A program made the position numbers and the translations under genes. This document shows, one piece after another, positions 18,619 through 28,607 of a stretch of DNA of 64,000 bases (its first letter is position 1; each line of letters begins with the position of its first letter). Source of the stretch: Paulinella micropora (taxonomy: Eukaryota > Cercozoa > Imbricatea > Euglyphida > Paulinellidae); contig WBZZ01000089.1 of the NCBI GenBank assembly GCA_019918135.1, positions 7,501-71,500 on the forward strand, written 5' to 3'. Below the pieces are notes generated by a model, which saw nothing but the letters and a program-made list of their open reading frames with translations, was not told the DNA's origin and made no database searches.

Positions 18619-19998
18619 ATGCAGGAAGTGGAGGTCAGCTTGGAGGAGGCCGCGAGGGGCCGGGTGCCTGCCTACGTCGAGGCGGCTCTGGGTGGTCAGG
18701 TAGGCGGCCGCGCCGCTAAAGCCGAGCAGCAGGTCTTGGTCAAGATCCAGTTACCTCTGCCTGAGGCCAAGGTACTGCCCAAACCCTATGGAGCCGCGTG
18801 TGAGTGTAACGGGCAGGCCAGGCCACGCAAGCAGGCCAGGCGGCACGACCCCCAGGAAGCGCTGCGAGCTAGCCTAGACTCCCTGCCGATCGGCGACGAA
18901 GCGCTGCGAGCTAGCCTGGACTCCCTGCCGATTGGTGACGAGCTTACTGATCCGATGGTGGCGGGCCTACGGGCCGAGCTGGGCGGGGGCGCCCCCCCCG
19001 CCGCGCTCCCCGACGTGCTCCCCGATCAACTCAGCGCCCGTCTGGCCACTCATTACTACCGGCCCGCCGAGCGCGAGGCGGCCCGCCGCTGCCTCTACTA
19101 CCTGAGGCTGAAGATTGCACGCAGGCAGAGCCAATCCCCGGCACCACAAGGGAACACTCAGGCGCTAGGAAGGCGTACGCGCCAGTCGGAGAAACGCCTC
19201 TTGCAGGCACGAGAGCAGCAAGAACTGAAGTCCCGCCTGGAGATCTACGAACAGCTGCACACCGGAGCCCCGCCAGGGCGCCGGTGCTGCCGCCAGCGCT
19301 TCCGCGAGGGGCTGGCGAAGGGTATGGCCGCCTGGCTCTCTCTACTACCAACTCCTGAGGCACTCACGCAGCTGCTGATAGCAGGCGAACCGCTGTACGA
19401 ACTCTATCGCCTGGCGCGGGAGGAGGGCGCGGGGAGGTCGAGCGGCCCGGAGCTGAGGAACTGGTCCACGATCTGTCAGGAAGTGCTGCGCCTTTGCCTG
19501 CCGGGGCTCGGCCCGTTTAAGAGCGCGGAACCGGGCACGGACTGCTATGCAGCCCTGCAACGTCTGTTCGGGGCCAGGCGTGGAGCGGAGGAGCACTCTA
19601 CGGCCAGGGTCTGGATCTACTGCATGCTCCTCGAATTACACCGCGCAGGAGGGCCCCGGATGCAAAGGCTGCCCGGCACCCCCCCGAGGCCGGACGACCT
19701 GGCCAGCGCAAACCTGCCGCCGGCGCCACCACCGGCCGTCCGTCCCTTGCCCCGGCCCTACAACTTCTGGCCCCAGGTCCTGCTGTCGGAGGTAGACGGC
19801 TTGGCGCGGGTGACCTACCAAGACCAGCCTTGGGTTGGGCCGCTCGTGCTCCTGGAGCACGACCTGGCTATCGCGTGTGCCAGTAGCTTCAAACATGGCG
19901 TAGACATGGGCGTCGACGTAGCCGCGGGCGACGACGTAGCCGCGGACGAAGACCGTGGACTGCGGGGGGTGAGCTGGGGGGGGCGCTGTCAGCCCTAG
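18619..19998 (+). CDS. Orphan protein, 459 residues
   Basis: Starts at MQEVEVSLEE; an in-frame ATG 78 bases upstream is possible but sits in lower-complexity sequence. Residues about 86-115 contain a direct duplication of ALRASLDSLPIGDE (45 bp unit). The middle is basic and helical and the C-terminal end is acidic, with VDVAAGDDVAADED. I recognise no domain. It is followed after only eight bases by the next gene, and the two may be expressed together. A structural or tegument-like role is possible but not shown. Confidence 0.6.
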   Translation: MQEVEVSLEEAARGRVPAYVEAALGGQVGGRAAKAEQQVLVKIQLPLPEAKVLPKPYGAACECNGQARPRKQARRHDPQEALRASLDSLPIGDEALRASLDSLPIGDELTDPMVAGLRAELGGGAPPAALPDVLPDQLSARLATHYYRPAEREAARRCLYYLRLKIARRQSQSPAPQGNTQALGRRTRQSEKRLLQAREQQELKSRLEIYEQLHTGAPPGRRCCRQRFREGLAKGMAAWLSLLPTPEALTQLLIAGEPLYELYRLAREEGAGRSSGPELRNWSTICQEVLRLCLPGLGPFKSAEPGTDCYAALQRLFGARRGAEEHSTARVWIYCMLLELHRAGGPRMQRLPGTPPRPDDLASANLPPAPPPAVRPLPRPYNFWPQVLLSEVDGLARVTYQDQPWVGPLVLLEHDLAIACASSFKHGVDMGVDVAAGDDVAADEDRGLRGVSWGGRCQP

Positions 19999-20006
19999 GC
20001 CAGGCA

Positions 20007-21419
20007 ATGGCTATCGAAGTTACCCGGATTGAATACGTGAGGAGACAGCCTTCCTCGCCCGCCGGACCCCGCTACTTCTTCTTCTTTTACGGAGACGGAC
20101 TCTTGAATCCCCATCTCCGGCGCTCTCTGCCGCTGTGGCAGCTGCTGACCGAGGACAGGGCTGCACTGCAGGAGCACAACCCCCTGGTAGAGGACGAATG
20201 GCCGGGCCCTCTGTGCTTGGACGAGGGAATGCGTGAAATCTGTCAGGAATGGGCGCACAGGCCCCTGCAGCTACTGCGCCTGCCGGACGGGCGGGTAGGC
20301 TACGCAGCCGAGCTCCCGCTGAACTCCCGGGACAGGGAAGAAGCAGAAGCCAAGTTTCGGAGCGTGCTCACGCTGTGGCTACGTCCGTTCCATGAGGTGG
20401 TAGCCAGGCTAAACAGTGATTGCGAGGGCTTGGATCCCTGCGAGGTAGTCCTGGACCGCCGGCCGCCCTACCTGCTCAGGCCCCGGCCCGTCGTCCCGTT
20501 AGCAGGCGCAGGGCACGAAGGGACAGGGCCGGAGCGCCGCTTCCGTTGGCAGCAGCTTGGCTGGGACAGGGCACTGCGGTCGGACGACCGCGCGCGGGAC
20601 CGGCGGGTGCTGACCCTGCGCAGCCTGCTGGTAGGAGCTCTGGGCGTGCTGGACGCCCGCCTTAACCCCATTGTCTCCGTGGCGGGGGAGGCTCTCCTGT
20701 ACAGCGGCCAGGCCGACGTGGGCGCCGACGAACAAACGGCCCTGCGACGCCTCTGTGTCGCTCTGTCCCTGTTGCGCGAGCTAGACCCCGGCTGGCCCTG
20801 CCCCGGGAAGCTCTGTCCCGTCTCGATCGAGCTAGGGTTCGGAGACTGGCCCGTTGTCTACCAGTACGGGGGCGACAGGGATCTCAAGCCCCAAGTGCCG
20901 GAAACCGACTTTACGGTGTACGTGTGCTCTTCACACGCTTTCTTGCTCTGCAAACAACGGGCGGAATGCACCGTGACGCTCACTCTCTGGGACCCCAACG
21001 GCAGCAGGTCCGGCACTTACCAGGCGCTCCAGCAGGTCTGCCGCGGGTTGCAATTGCGGGACGAGCACGGGCAGCGCCTGGCCAGTCTATTGGGCCTAGC
21101 GGACGCCGGGCTCACCGAGGCCAGCCTGGGTTGCTACCTGTCCCCGCGGGAGACGCCTGCTCTACAAAAGGACGAGGGCTCGTGTGCTACGCACGCGTTG
21201 ATGCTGGCGGCGGTGGCCGTGGTGGACGGGCCCGACCGGCTGCCCGGGCAGGGCGCACAGGAGCTGTCGGACGCGTGGTTGCTCCTAGGCAGTGCCCTGG
21301 GCTGGCGGTGGTGTTTGCCGCCGGAGGCGCGCGCCTCGATGCTGTTCTTGCCGCCCGAGGAGGCGGACGACGGCGGGGCAGACGACTTCAAAGAGACGGC
21401 CGTGCTGCGGGCCCTGTGA
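20007..21419 (+). CDS. Possible Ulp1/adenain-like cysteine protease
   Basis: A complete 470-residue frame starting MAIEVTRIEY. The C-terminal third has the ordered residues of the Ulp1/adenain papain-like fold: His at 310 in SSHAFLL, Asp at 329 in LWDPNG, Gln at 387 in ALQKDEGS, and Cys at 393 in SCATHA. Proteases of this fold mature capsids or remove ubiquitin-like tags. The first 300 residues are unrecognised. It follows the previous orphan gene by eight bases. The assignment rests on motif order and spacing only, and a related ubiquitin-specific peptidase fold is possible. Confidence 0.5.
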   Translation: MAIEVTRIEYVRRQPSSPAGPRYFFFFYGDGLLNPHLRRSLPLWQLLTEDRAALQEHNPLVEDEWPGPLCLDEGMREICQEWAHRPLQLLRLPDGRVGYAAELPLNSRDREEAEAKFRSVLTLWLRPFHEVVARLNSDCEGLDPCEVVLDRRPPYLLRPRPVVPLAGAGHEGTGPERRFRWQQLGWDRALRSDDRARDRRVLTLRSLLVGALGVLDARLNPIVSVAGEALLYSGQADVGADEQTALRRLCVALSLLRELDPGWPCPGKLCPVSIELGFGDWPVVYQYGGDRDLKPQVPETDFTVYVCSSHAFLLCKQRAECTVTLTLWDPNGSRSGTYQALQQVCRGLQLRDEHGQRLASLLGLADAGLTEASLGCYLSPRETPALQKDEGSCATHALMLAAVAVVDGPDRLPGQGAQELSDAWLLLGSALGWRWCLPPEARASMLFLPPEEADDGGADDFKETAVLRAL

Positions 21420-21812
21420 GCGCGGCCCCTAACCCGCCCGGCGGGGCAGCCGGGGTCGCGGGCAGGCCCGCGGCCGTACACACCGGGGGGGGGGGGGGAG
21501 GAGGGAGGGGGGGGCGTGGTCCGCGGGCGCGTGGAGGGAGGGGGCGTGCGCGGGGCGTGCGCGCCCGGCGCTCGGCACCGAACGGGGGGGACCGGTGGCA
21601 AAAAAAGGCACCGGCGGGTACGGCGCTGGGTGCGAGGGGGGGGGGGGAGAGGGCGAGGGGGGGAGGGGGCAAGCGGGGAGGGAGGGGGGAAGCGGGGAGG
21701 GGGGGGGGAGGACCCCCACCGTCTGGAGCGTGGCTGCGGGGGGAGGGGGATTGTTTTTTCGCCTGCCTCCTCCCCCAAAAGTCTGTCAGCCGCGGCTCCG
21801 AGCACGATCGGC
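21420..21812. other. G-rich spacer
   Basis: About 390 bp with G runs of up to 13 bases near 21486, 21638 and 21700. It probably contains the RING gene promoter. An open frame continues upstream from the RING gene through it, but the content is glycine/arginine filler. Confidence 0.4.
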
Positions 21813-22394
21813 ATGATGGGAGGCACGGCCAGCAGCCGCCGCTCCCGTCCGAGCTCGGTGGTGGCACAAAGGCCCAAGAAGCAACGTACCACCCCCCGGC
21901 CTTCCCCCCGTGGACAAGGCCTGCGACAGCTGGCCGCGGCCACTGCTACCGGGCCAGAGCCACCGCCCCGTCAGGCGCGCCCCGCCGTGGCGCCGGAGGC
22001 GGAGGCGGTGCCTGCCCCGCCCGAGCCGGACCTTGAACGTGTTGTCCTGGCCAACCTGAGCACCTTAGATCTGGCCGAAATCCTGCTGTCTACGCTCGAC
22101 CGTGTAGTGGTGGTGGACACTGTCGTGCTGGCGGCCAGCGGGTCGGTAGAGCAGCCGCCCGTGCGCACTGGGTTGTCTGAGGCCGGCTTAGCCCTGCTGC
22201 CCGAGTTCCAGGTCACGGGCGCCTTTCTCGCCGCACCCAACTCGCCCAAGGAATGTTCCATCTGCCTCCAAGACTTGGTAGTAGGAGACCGGCTGCGGGG
22301 GCTGCCGTGTGCGCATTACCTGCACGGAGCGTGCGTCGATCCCTGGCTGCGCACTAAGGACTCGTGCCCCGTGTGCCGCCTGGTGGTGTCGTAG
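21813..22394 (+). CDS. RING-H2 finger protein, probable E3 ubiquitin ligase
   Basis: A 193-residue protein starting MMGGTASSRR. A basic, disordered head (RPKKQRTTPRP) could be a nuclear signal. The C-terminal 42 residues are a textbook RING-H2: CSIC, 14 residues, CAH, YLH, GAC, ten residues, CPVC. Such fingers recruit E2 enzymes and transfer ubiquitin; viral ones often degrade host defence proteins. The proline/alanine-rich middle has a short hydrophobic stretch (VVVVDTVVLAAS) too polar to be a clear membrane span. ATTAAA lies 48 bp after the stop. Confidence 0.85.
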   Translation: MMGGTASSRRSRPSSVVAQRPKKQRTTPRPSPRGQGLRQLAAATATGPEPPPRQARPAVAPEAEAVPAPPEPDLERVVLANLSTLDLAEILLSTLDRVVVVDTVVLAASGSVEQPPVRTGLSEAGLALLPEFQVTGAFLAAPNSPKECSICLQDLVVGDRLRGLPCAHYLHGACVDPWLRTKDSCPVCRLVVS

Positions 22395-22441
22395 GCGGGG
22401 GGCCAGCGCGCCGCCACCGCCGTCGGTAGCGTGTTGGCCAA

Positions 22442-22447
22442 ATTAAA
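22442..22447 (+). terminator. Poly(A) signal ATTAAA after the RING gene
   Basis: ATTAAA 48 bp downstream of the RING stop codon, the only AT-rich hexamer nearby. Confidence 0.6.
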
Positions 22448-22716
22448 GAGTGAGCGAGCGCACGCAGTGGTTTTCGGCCAGCCCTCTCGGTACTCGTGCC
22501 GTGTCCGTGCCGAAGGGGCTTCGGGGCGATCGACCTGCCCGCTGGCCGTCGCCGGCGCCCGCCCCTTCCCTCCTCCCCCGGAGGGGACGGCGGGGGAGGG
22601 GGCCCCTCCCCCCCGGGCCGCTACGGCCCCCCTCCCCGGCCTGCCCAGCCCCCCGGGCGGTGCGGCGGGGGAGGGAGGGGGCGGGGGGGGAGCCCCCCCC
22701 CCCCCCCCCCCTCAGA

Positions 22717-24072
22717 ATGCCACCCGAGGCCCGCCGCGAGCAGGGCGGGGGCCTGCCCCCGCCCCGGCGGCCGCAGGTGTCGGCCGCCATCCGCGCGCGC
22801 CCCCCCAGTTTCGTGCTCTACTACCACGGCCGGCCGCTGCGCGGCCTGCATGCCTGGCTGCAGGACGCCGTCTGGGGCACGCGGGAGACCCGTGCGCCGC
22901 GGGGCACGGCCGCGCCCTCCGTCTTCGGCGAGTGGGCGGCCCGCGCGGCGGCGGCCGGCCACCCCCGCGCCCAGTCGTGCCTGTACACGCGCGGCCAGGC
23001 GATCGTGGTGGATCAGCAACTCAACTCCCTCGTGCGCATAGCGACGGGCGCGCGCAAGCCAGCCCTGGCGGGTGCGCTCTGGTCCCGGGACTACCGCCTG
23101 TGGGACGGCGCGCCGCCGGCCGAGCGGGCCCGGTTCGCGCGGCAGCTGCGGGCCAGAACGGGGCTGCCCCTCCTGGCCGGGCGCGAGCTGCGGCGCGTGC
23201 ACCCGCTGACGGCCACCGCCATCTTCCTGTTCGCTCGCTTCGGCCTGCCCGTGGTCGCGCAGGTCGTGGTGCACAGCCCGTCGCTGGCGGTGGCCAGCAG
23301 CGTAGACCAGGTCTGGCGCTGCCCGGCGGGCCGCCTGTGGCTGCTGGAGCTCAAGAAGGCCCAGTCCGCGGGGCGGGCGCCAGAGGAACAAGCGCGGGCG
23401 CCGCCCCTGGCACACGCGCTCTGGCGTGCGTGGGCGGACACGGAGCTGAACCGCTTCCTGGCGCAGGCCGCGCTGGGCCACGCCCTCTTCGAACTCACGT
23501 ACGACCTGGCGGCCAAGCCGCAGCCGCCGCGCTCCGCCGTGGTGTGCGTGGGCACCTACGGGGTGCGGGTAGCGTGCGCGCGAGTTCTGCCGGACGGTGT
23601 GGGCGGCGGCCCCCCCGACCGGGTCCCGCCGGTAGGCCGACACAAGTCAGAGATTTTACTAAAAACACTGCTTTTTATTCGGGCCCTCACAGCGGTTGCC
23701 ACTGGCTGCTACCGGGCCAGGCTTAGACAGGCGGCTTATTCAGCATGTCATGGTCCCACCACGCGGCTGTCCGGAGCAGCACTGTCAGGAATTGTCTTAC
23801 CTGAGGCTGCCCGGTCCCAGGCGGGACTAGTTGGGCGTGCCAGCTGCAGTCTTTGCCGTCTGCGCCTGTCCAGGGAATCCGCTTCCCCGTTGCAGACCAC
23901 CAATGCGCCTGGTAGTACTACTTGGTCTCGTCTTCGTCGGGCAGCCAAGCAAGGGCATACCGAGCAGCATCAGGAGGCATTCGGTGCAAGGCACCTGGGT
24001 GCAAGGCACCTGGGCGCATGTCCAATGTACCCAGGTAGTGTCTGGCCTGGCAGAACTGTGTCCGCTTTTTGA
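22717..24072 (+). CDS. PD-(D/E)XK-type nuclease-like protein
   Basis: Starts MPPEARREQG directly after a long C run. The region near 23295-23360 reads SVDQVW, then about ten residues later LWLLELKKAQ: an Asp followed by Glu-x-Lys on a strand, as in PD-(D/E)XK nucleases such as phage and herpesvirus alkaline exonucleases. A Gln and Trp-rich helix follow. The coding-like part ends near 23630. The open frame then runs on to 24072 over the 3' end of the opposite-strand kinase gene, and that tail is probably not protein. With the helicase it would make a DNA-end processing pair. Confidence 0.55.
   Translation: MPPEARREQGGGLPPPRRPQVSAAIRARPPSFVLYYHGRPLRGLHAWLQDAVWGTRETRAPRGTAAPSVFGEWAARAAAAGHPRAQSCLYTRGQAIVVDQQLNSLVRIATGARKPALAGALWSRDYRLWDGAPPAERARFARQLRARTGLPLLAGRELRRVHPLTATAIFLFARFGLPVVAQVVVHSPSLAVASSVDQVWRCPAGRLWLLELKKAQSAGRAPEEQARAPPLAHALWRAWADTELNRFLAQAALGHALFELTYDLAAKPQPPRSAVVCVGTYGVRVACARVLPDGVGGGPPDRVPPVGRHKSEILLKTLLFIRALTAVATGCYRARLRQAAYSACHGPTTRLSGAALSGIVLPEAARSQAGLVGRASCSLCRLRLSRESASPLQTTNAPGSTTWSRLRRAAKQGHTEQHQEAFGARHLGARHLGACPMYPGSVWPGRTVSAF
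23674..23679 (-). terminator. Poly(A) signal AATAAA for the kinase-like gene 2
   Basis: AATAAA on the minus strand about 240 bp beyond the kinase stop at 23918, overlapping the end region of the convergent nuclease gene. Confidence 0.55.
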
Positions 24073-25236
24073 ACATCCTGTCGGACAGGCTCTGGTTCCA
24101 CCACTCAACACAGCGCGTAAAGGTTGCCTCGCCCGTTTGGTCTCTCAGTAGGGGCGGCATAAATTGCCAAAGGGTACTTAGCAAGGCTGGGTGCGTACGG
24201 TTATAGCTATTGGCCACGAGGCTTAGCAGGTTGGATAGCAAGACGGTAGCTCTGTATGCATGGGGCGCTGTGTCGAGCCACAGGTAGTAATCAGGGTCCA
24301 TATCCAGCACCAGAAAACCTTGCGGTGCAGCCGTCGACGTGATGTTAGCAGGCTTCAGATCGGCCATCAACAGCGGGACAACGTCGAGCGAGAAACGCAG
24401 CACATTCTTCAGGAAGCTCCTGAATGCCTCGGTGGGGGGCCGGACTGTCAGCCCCTTCGCTTGCTGTAGGTCTAGGCTAAGGGCGGCCCCCGCGCGGACA
24501 AGGTCCATCACGAGCCAGAACGTATAGGCGCTTTTTGTTCCCCCTGGCATCAATCCCTCGACACGGAGATAGCCGTACACCGCGGGCGCTAGCCCCCTAC
24601 GCGCCAGGAAGTGTTGCAGCCCCAGATACTCTACTTGGGCGGCCGAGGGTTCGTCCAGGGGAGCCTGCTGCCCGATGCGTTTGAGCACTAGCTTGCGGCG
24701 ATGCAGAAGCAGGACGGAGCCTTTGGCCAAGGACTGTTCGTCCCGGGAGTGAGGAGGCTGGCCTATTCCGCGATCTTTCCAGTCTTTGTCGGTCGCTACG
24801 AACAGAGAGAGGGCTTGCAACCACGCGGGGAGCTTTGGGTCCGACGTGAGTGGTACCTCCTTGGACGTCAGACCTTGCTCCCGGGTTCCCAGCGGGTAAC
24901 CTGGTTGTTAACGTTGGTGGAACAGGGCCTTACCTCTAGGAACAGCGCAGCTAGCTGGCACGACCGACAAGGGTCGCACTGCCCTGGCTGCGCACATTCG
25001 TGGCAGTGCCGGCGCGAATCACATTCAAACCTAAGGGCCAGAGGGTGTGTAGGTTGCATGGTTTGGTGTGGCCCGGCCGGCGCCAGACGCGGTTGTACTG
25101 GGCCTGGCGAGCCGTCCGAGGCCGAGGTCCCGTCAGAAGCAATCGAGCGCGGGGGCCCGGGGGCCGTTGAAGGGTCCGGTGTGGCAGGGCGCTTCCGGCC
25201 CGCCTGGCCACCCGTTCCGGGGGCGGCGGCAGACAT
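23918..25236 (-). pseudogene. Cysteine-rich kinase-like protein 2
   Basis: The head is basic and proline-rich, followed by a cysteine cluster (CHECAQPGQCDPCRSCQL) that probably binds zinc. The kinase-like body has VLKRIG as the strand-3 lysine, a hydrophobic hinge (TFWLVMDLVR), a catalytic loop LMADLKPANI and a DFG-like LDMDPD. The organisation matches the next minus-strand gene, so the two are tandem paralogues, and the GLAPAVYGYL motif ties both to the kinase at 5739. It is likely an active or recently active kinase. The head and body are not in one frame (about one break). A TTTAAAT box lies 75 bp upstream of the start. Confidence 0.65.
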
Positions 25237-25310
25237 CTCCCGGTGGGTTCGGCAGGGAGGGGGTGCAAGGGCGTGGGCAGCGGAGCTTTTAGCGCCCCCG
25301 GGCCTTGGTG

Positions 25311-25317
25311 TTTAAAT
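25311..25317 (-). promoter_or_regulatory. Candidate TATA-like box for kinase-like gene 2
   Basis: ATTTAAA on the minus strand about 75 bp upstream of the kinase-like gene 2 start, in a G/C-dominated spacer. Position and sequence suit a core promoter; there is no further support. Confidence 0.3.
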
Positions 25318-25582
25318 CCCCTGGGGTAGACGCCGCCACTTTTCCCTCCCCTTTCCGCCCCCCCCCCCCCCCCGTGCGGCGGGCCCCCCTCTCCCAGCCT
25401 TCCTCCTCCTCCCCCCCCCCCCTTCTTCGCCGTCCTCTCTGGGCAGACCAGACCGGCCCCCTTCCCCCATCCGCTGCACAAGATTGGTACGATCACACGA
25501 CTCCTTTACTCGCCCAGTACTGGTTCCACGGACTGCTCCCGAGCGAGGGAATACAAAGCCTCAGTAGTCGGCCGCCAGGCAT

Positions 25583-27099
25583 TCAGGTCTGGGCGGGACC
25601 CCAAGACTTTGCTAGCCGAATCAGTACACGTAATAAGGTCTCGACGCGTCTAACCGTGAAGTCTCGCTCTCCGAATGTACGATAATCATCCTCCGCCTCC
25701 AATAAATATTCCCCGTGTCCGTTCTTTGGATTCCACCATGCTTTTTCCACTGCCAACCCCTTGAGCACCTCCGGTTGACATACCCCGAGGTACAGCCTAG
25801 CTTGGGACAGCTGGCTCTGTCTCTTGTCCCAGCCCTGCTGCCACCAAACAGCGCACTGTAGAACACGCAATCTGGATTCTGGTCCCCTGATAAGGGGTAG
25901 TATAAGCTTCCACACCACAGCCTTCAGCTCCTTGCGCAGATAACGTATCCCGGCGTCTGTGCAGCGGCAGTTAGCCACGAAGCTCAGCAGGTTGCACAGC
26001 TTGATGGCATTTCGGATGTCCTGCTCCTTACCAGCGGGCAACCCGGCGGGCAACCGGAGGCACCAAAACTGCTTCGGGCCCAGTGATCGCAGCTGGAAGC
26101 CAGGGGAAGTGGCCGTCAGCTCGATGTCGGAAGGCGTCAGGCCCGCTAGCAACAACGGCATGACACAGGCCGAGAAATCCAGCAGCCCCGTCAGAAAAGC
26201 CTCGAATTGTGCGGCATCAACCTGGAGCTTATGTATACTTGCTGCGGCTCGCAGGTCGAGGCTAAAGGAAGGTCCCACCGAAGCAAGATCCGTCACGAGC
26301 CAGAACGTAGCGGCGACGACCTCTGCCGGGCCCCTGGCGTCGTCGCCCGCCGACGCCAGCTCCAAGTACTCCTGGTCCAGGGGATCGTCCTCTACATTCA
26401 CGACACTGTTATCTCTCGCCGGTCCGGCCGGGCCACCGCCGCTCGGTAGCAAGGGGGCGTCGACCCGGAGGTAGCCGTGCACCTTAGGGGCCAGCCCCTG
26501 CGCGGCGAGCGAGTGTTGCAGATACAGGTACTCTACGCAGTCTGCTGGAACGTTCCGAGAGGAGCGCGGTAGAGCGCAGGTTTTGCAGTCATCTTTCTGA
26601 GGGCCAGCCTGTACTGCTGCAGGAGTAGAATAGGACCCTCTTCCAGACTCTGTTCCTCTTGGCACCCATCCTTGCCTTGGCCAATTCCACACTGCTCGAA
26701 CTTTTCAGCTGTCGTGACGAACAAGGACAAAGAGCACAGCCACTCCTGCACCGCCCCGGTCTCCGAGAGCGCTACCCCTGTTGGAACCAGCTTGTGTACG
26801 CGAAGCGGCTCGGCCCCCGCCAGCATGGCCTGTTCCGCTAATATGTACCTCTCAACCTTCTTTGTCGTGTCGGCTGAACAGTGACGTCTTTCCCGGAATA
26901 AGCCAAACAGCTGGCACGGCCGGCAGGCTGCACACTGTGCTGGCCGCCGCTGGCAATCGCGGCAGCTCCGGGTGCAGACGAATCGGGGCGCCAGTGGGTG
27001 CAGCGACTCGTCCGCCGGGCGTTCGGCGCGGGGCTGGTCCGAGGGGGGTAACGCTTTGGTCTCAGTCTTGTGTCTTTTCCGAGCGGCTCCCGCGCTCAT
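25583..27099 (-). pseudogene. Cysteine-rich kinase-like protein 3, degenerate paralogue
   Basis: Starts MSAGAARKRHKTE, a nuclear-signal-like head, then a cysteine cluster CRDCQRRPAQCAACRPCQLF parallel to that of the gene at 23918. Shared blocks follow: SLFVTT, GIGQ, EEQSL, VEYLYLQHSL, APKVHGYLRV and TFWLVTDL. The catalytic centre looks degenerate, so the protein is probably a pseudokinase that kept a binding role. The gene is broken about once. The pair arose by tandem duplication within the element and has since diverged strongly. Confidence 0.6.
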
Positions 27100-27409
27100 C
27101 CCCTCGTGTGGGAGGAGGCTGCGGCTCTCTCTCTGGCCACGGGTTTCCTTTACACGAGCGGGGCGCCCCCCTCTCCCACCACGGCCCGTTTACTCGCCCC
27201 ACTGCTCCGCCTCTCCTCCCCTTCCTTTCCCATCCTTCCTACCGCGGAGTGAAAGACCATGCCGGTAGGGGCGGCGGAGGGGGGCGGGGCAAGGGGACGG
27301 GGCGCCGGGAGGAGCGGACCGACTGAGTGTCTGGGGTGGGCTGCGCGCGGCCCCCGGGCCACAATCAAGCAGACCCGGCCGCCGCCTCCCCTCTCCCCGC
27401 CCGCGGCGC
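27100..27409. promoter_or_regulatory. Divergent spacer between kinase-like gene 3 and the next gene
   Basis: About 310 bp separating divergent starts. It has pyrimidine-rich stretches (CTCTCCTCCCC) and fewer pure runs than other spacers. It is presumed to hold a two-way promoter; no box is convincing. Confidence 0.3.
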
Positions 27410-28550
27410 ATGGACCAGGAGGCCTGGGCCCGCTTCAGCGGGTCGCAGGTCCGGCGCGCCGCGCGGGTGGTCAGCGTCTCGGCCGCCCACCTACCCTCGT
27501 TGCCGGCGGACGGGCGCACGGCGGCGTTCCTGCTGGAAGGCGTGCAAACGCCGCTGCTACCGCAGGCCCTGTTGCAGGCGCTGTACTTCCTGCCGGCCGC
27601 CGCGGTCAGCTACGTCGATGTCCTGTCGAAGCCGCTCAACTCGCTGGGTAACCTGGACCTCGTGCAGCTGCTGGAGCGCGTGCGGGTAGACGTGGCACCG
27701 GCCGTGCTGGCCGGCCTGCCCGTCGTGCCCTGGGAGCAGGCTACGCCCTCCTTTCTGACGCCCGCGAACAGTGCGATGCTGGAACTCAAGGTAGCCCACG
27801 CGGCGTCCACCCGCCGCCCCGCCCTTGTCGCTGCTCCGGGACAGGCTGGGCGCCCTGCGGGCGGAGTCCGGCCGCACGCGCGCGCAGGCCCTGGCCCGGC
27901 TGGACCAAGAATCCGCCCGCGCGCTCCAGCAAACGGAGGCCGGGCGGCTGGCGGCCCAGACCGTGCTGGCGGGCCTGGGCCTGCGCCCGGCCGACCTGGA
28001 CGACGCGGAACCCGCCGCCCCGGACGAGGAAAAGGAGCTCGACCTCTTCACCGACGACGAGCTGCGCGCGCTGGAGGCCTTCTGGGGCGTGACCGAGGTG
28101 TCCCTCGCGCACTTACGCCCCGTGCCCGGCTACCCGGAAGCGCGGGTGGCCGCCGGCGGCGAACGGCAGGTGCTGTGCCGTCTCCTGCCGGGCGAGGAGG
28201 TCTGGGTCCGGCTGTGGGTCACCAAGGGCTATGCCTCGGGACTCTCGCTGGCAGAAGGGGCTCCTCACCCCCCGCAAGGTGTCGAGCGTCCAGGTCCAGC
28301 CACGCCCGCTCCCGGCGCCACGGGCGCTGGAGCTGTGGTCCGTGTGCCCTACCAACGTGTTCGACCTCGAGGACCCCGAGCTGGGGAGGGGGGCCGGGCG
28401 GCCGGCCCGGGGCTCACGCCGCCCCCTTCCCTCCCCCCCCCCCTCACTGGTGGCCCCGGGCAACTTCCCGCCGGTCCCGACCCCGCGCTTTTCTTCCTCT
28501 CTGGCGGGAGCGTGAGTGCGGGGGGGGGGGGGGGGCGGGCACGCCCCTAG
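27410..28550 (+). pseudogene. Orphan helical protein, broken
   Basis: Begins MDQEAWARFSGSQ. The first 130 codons are well formed, with alternating hydrophobic residues (LLEGVQTPLLPQALLQALYF). A second part is a long charged helix (LRDRLGALRAESGRTRAQ, then ARLDQESARALQQTEAG) that could form a coiled coil, followed by an acidic segment EKELDLFTDDELRAL. I do not recognise a family. It appears broken about once. A minisatellite follows it. Confidence 0.5.
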
Positions 28551-28607
28551 CCAGCGTGGGAGCCGGCAGCGGCGGGCTGCGGTGAGTGAGCCGCCGTCGC
28601 GGTGGGA

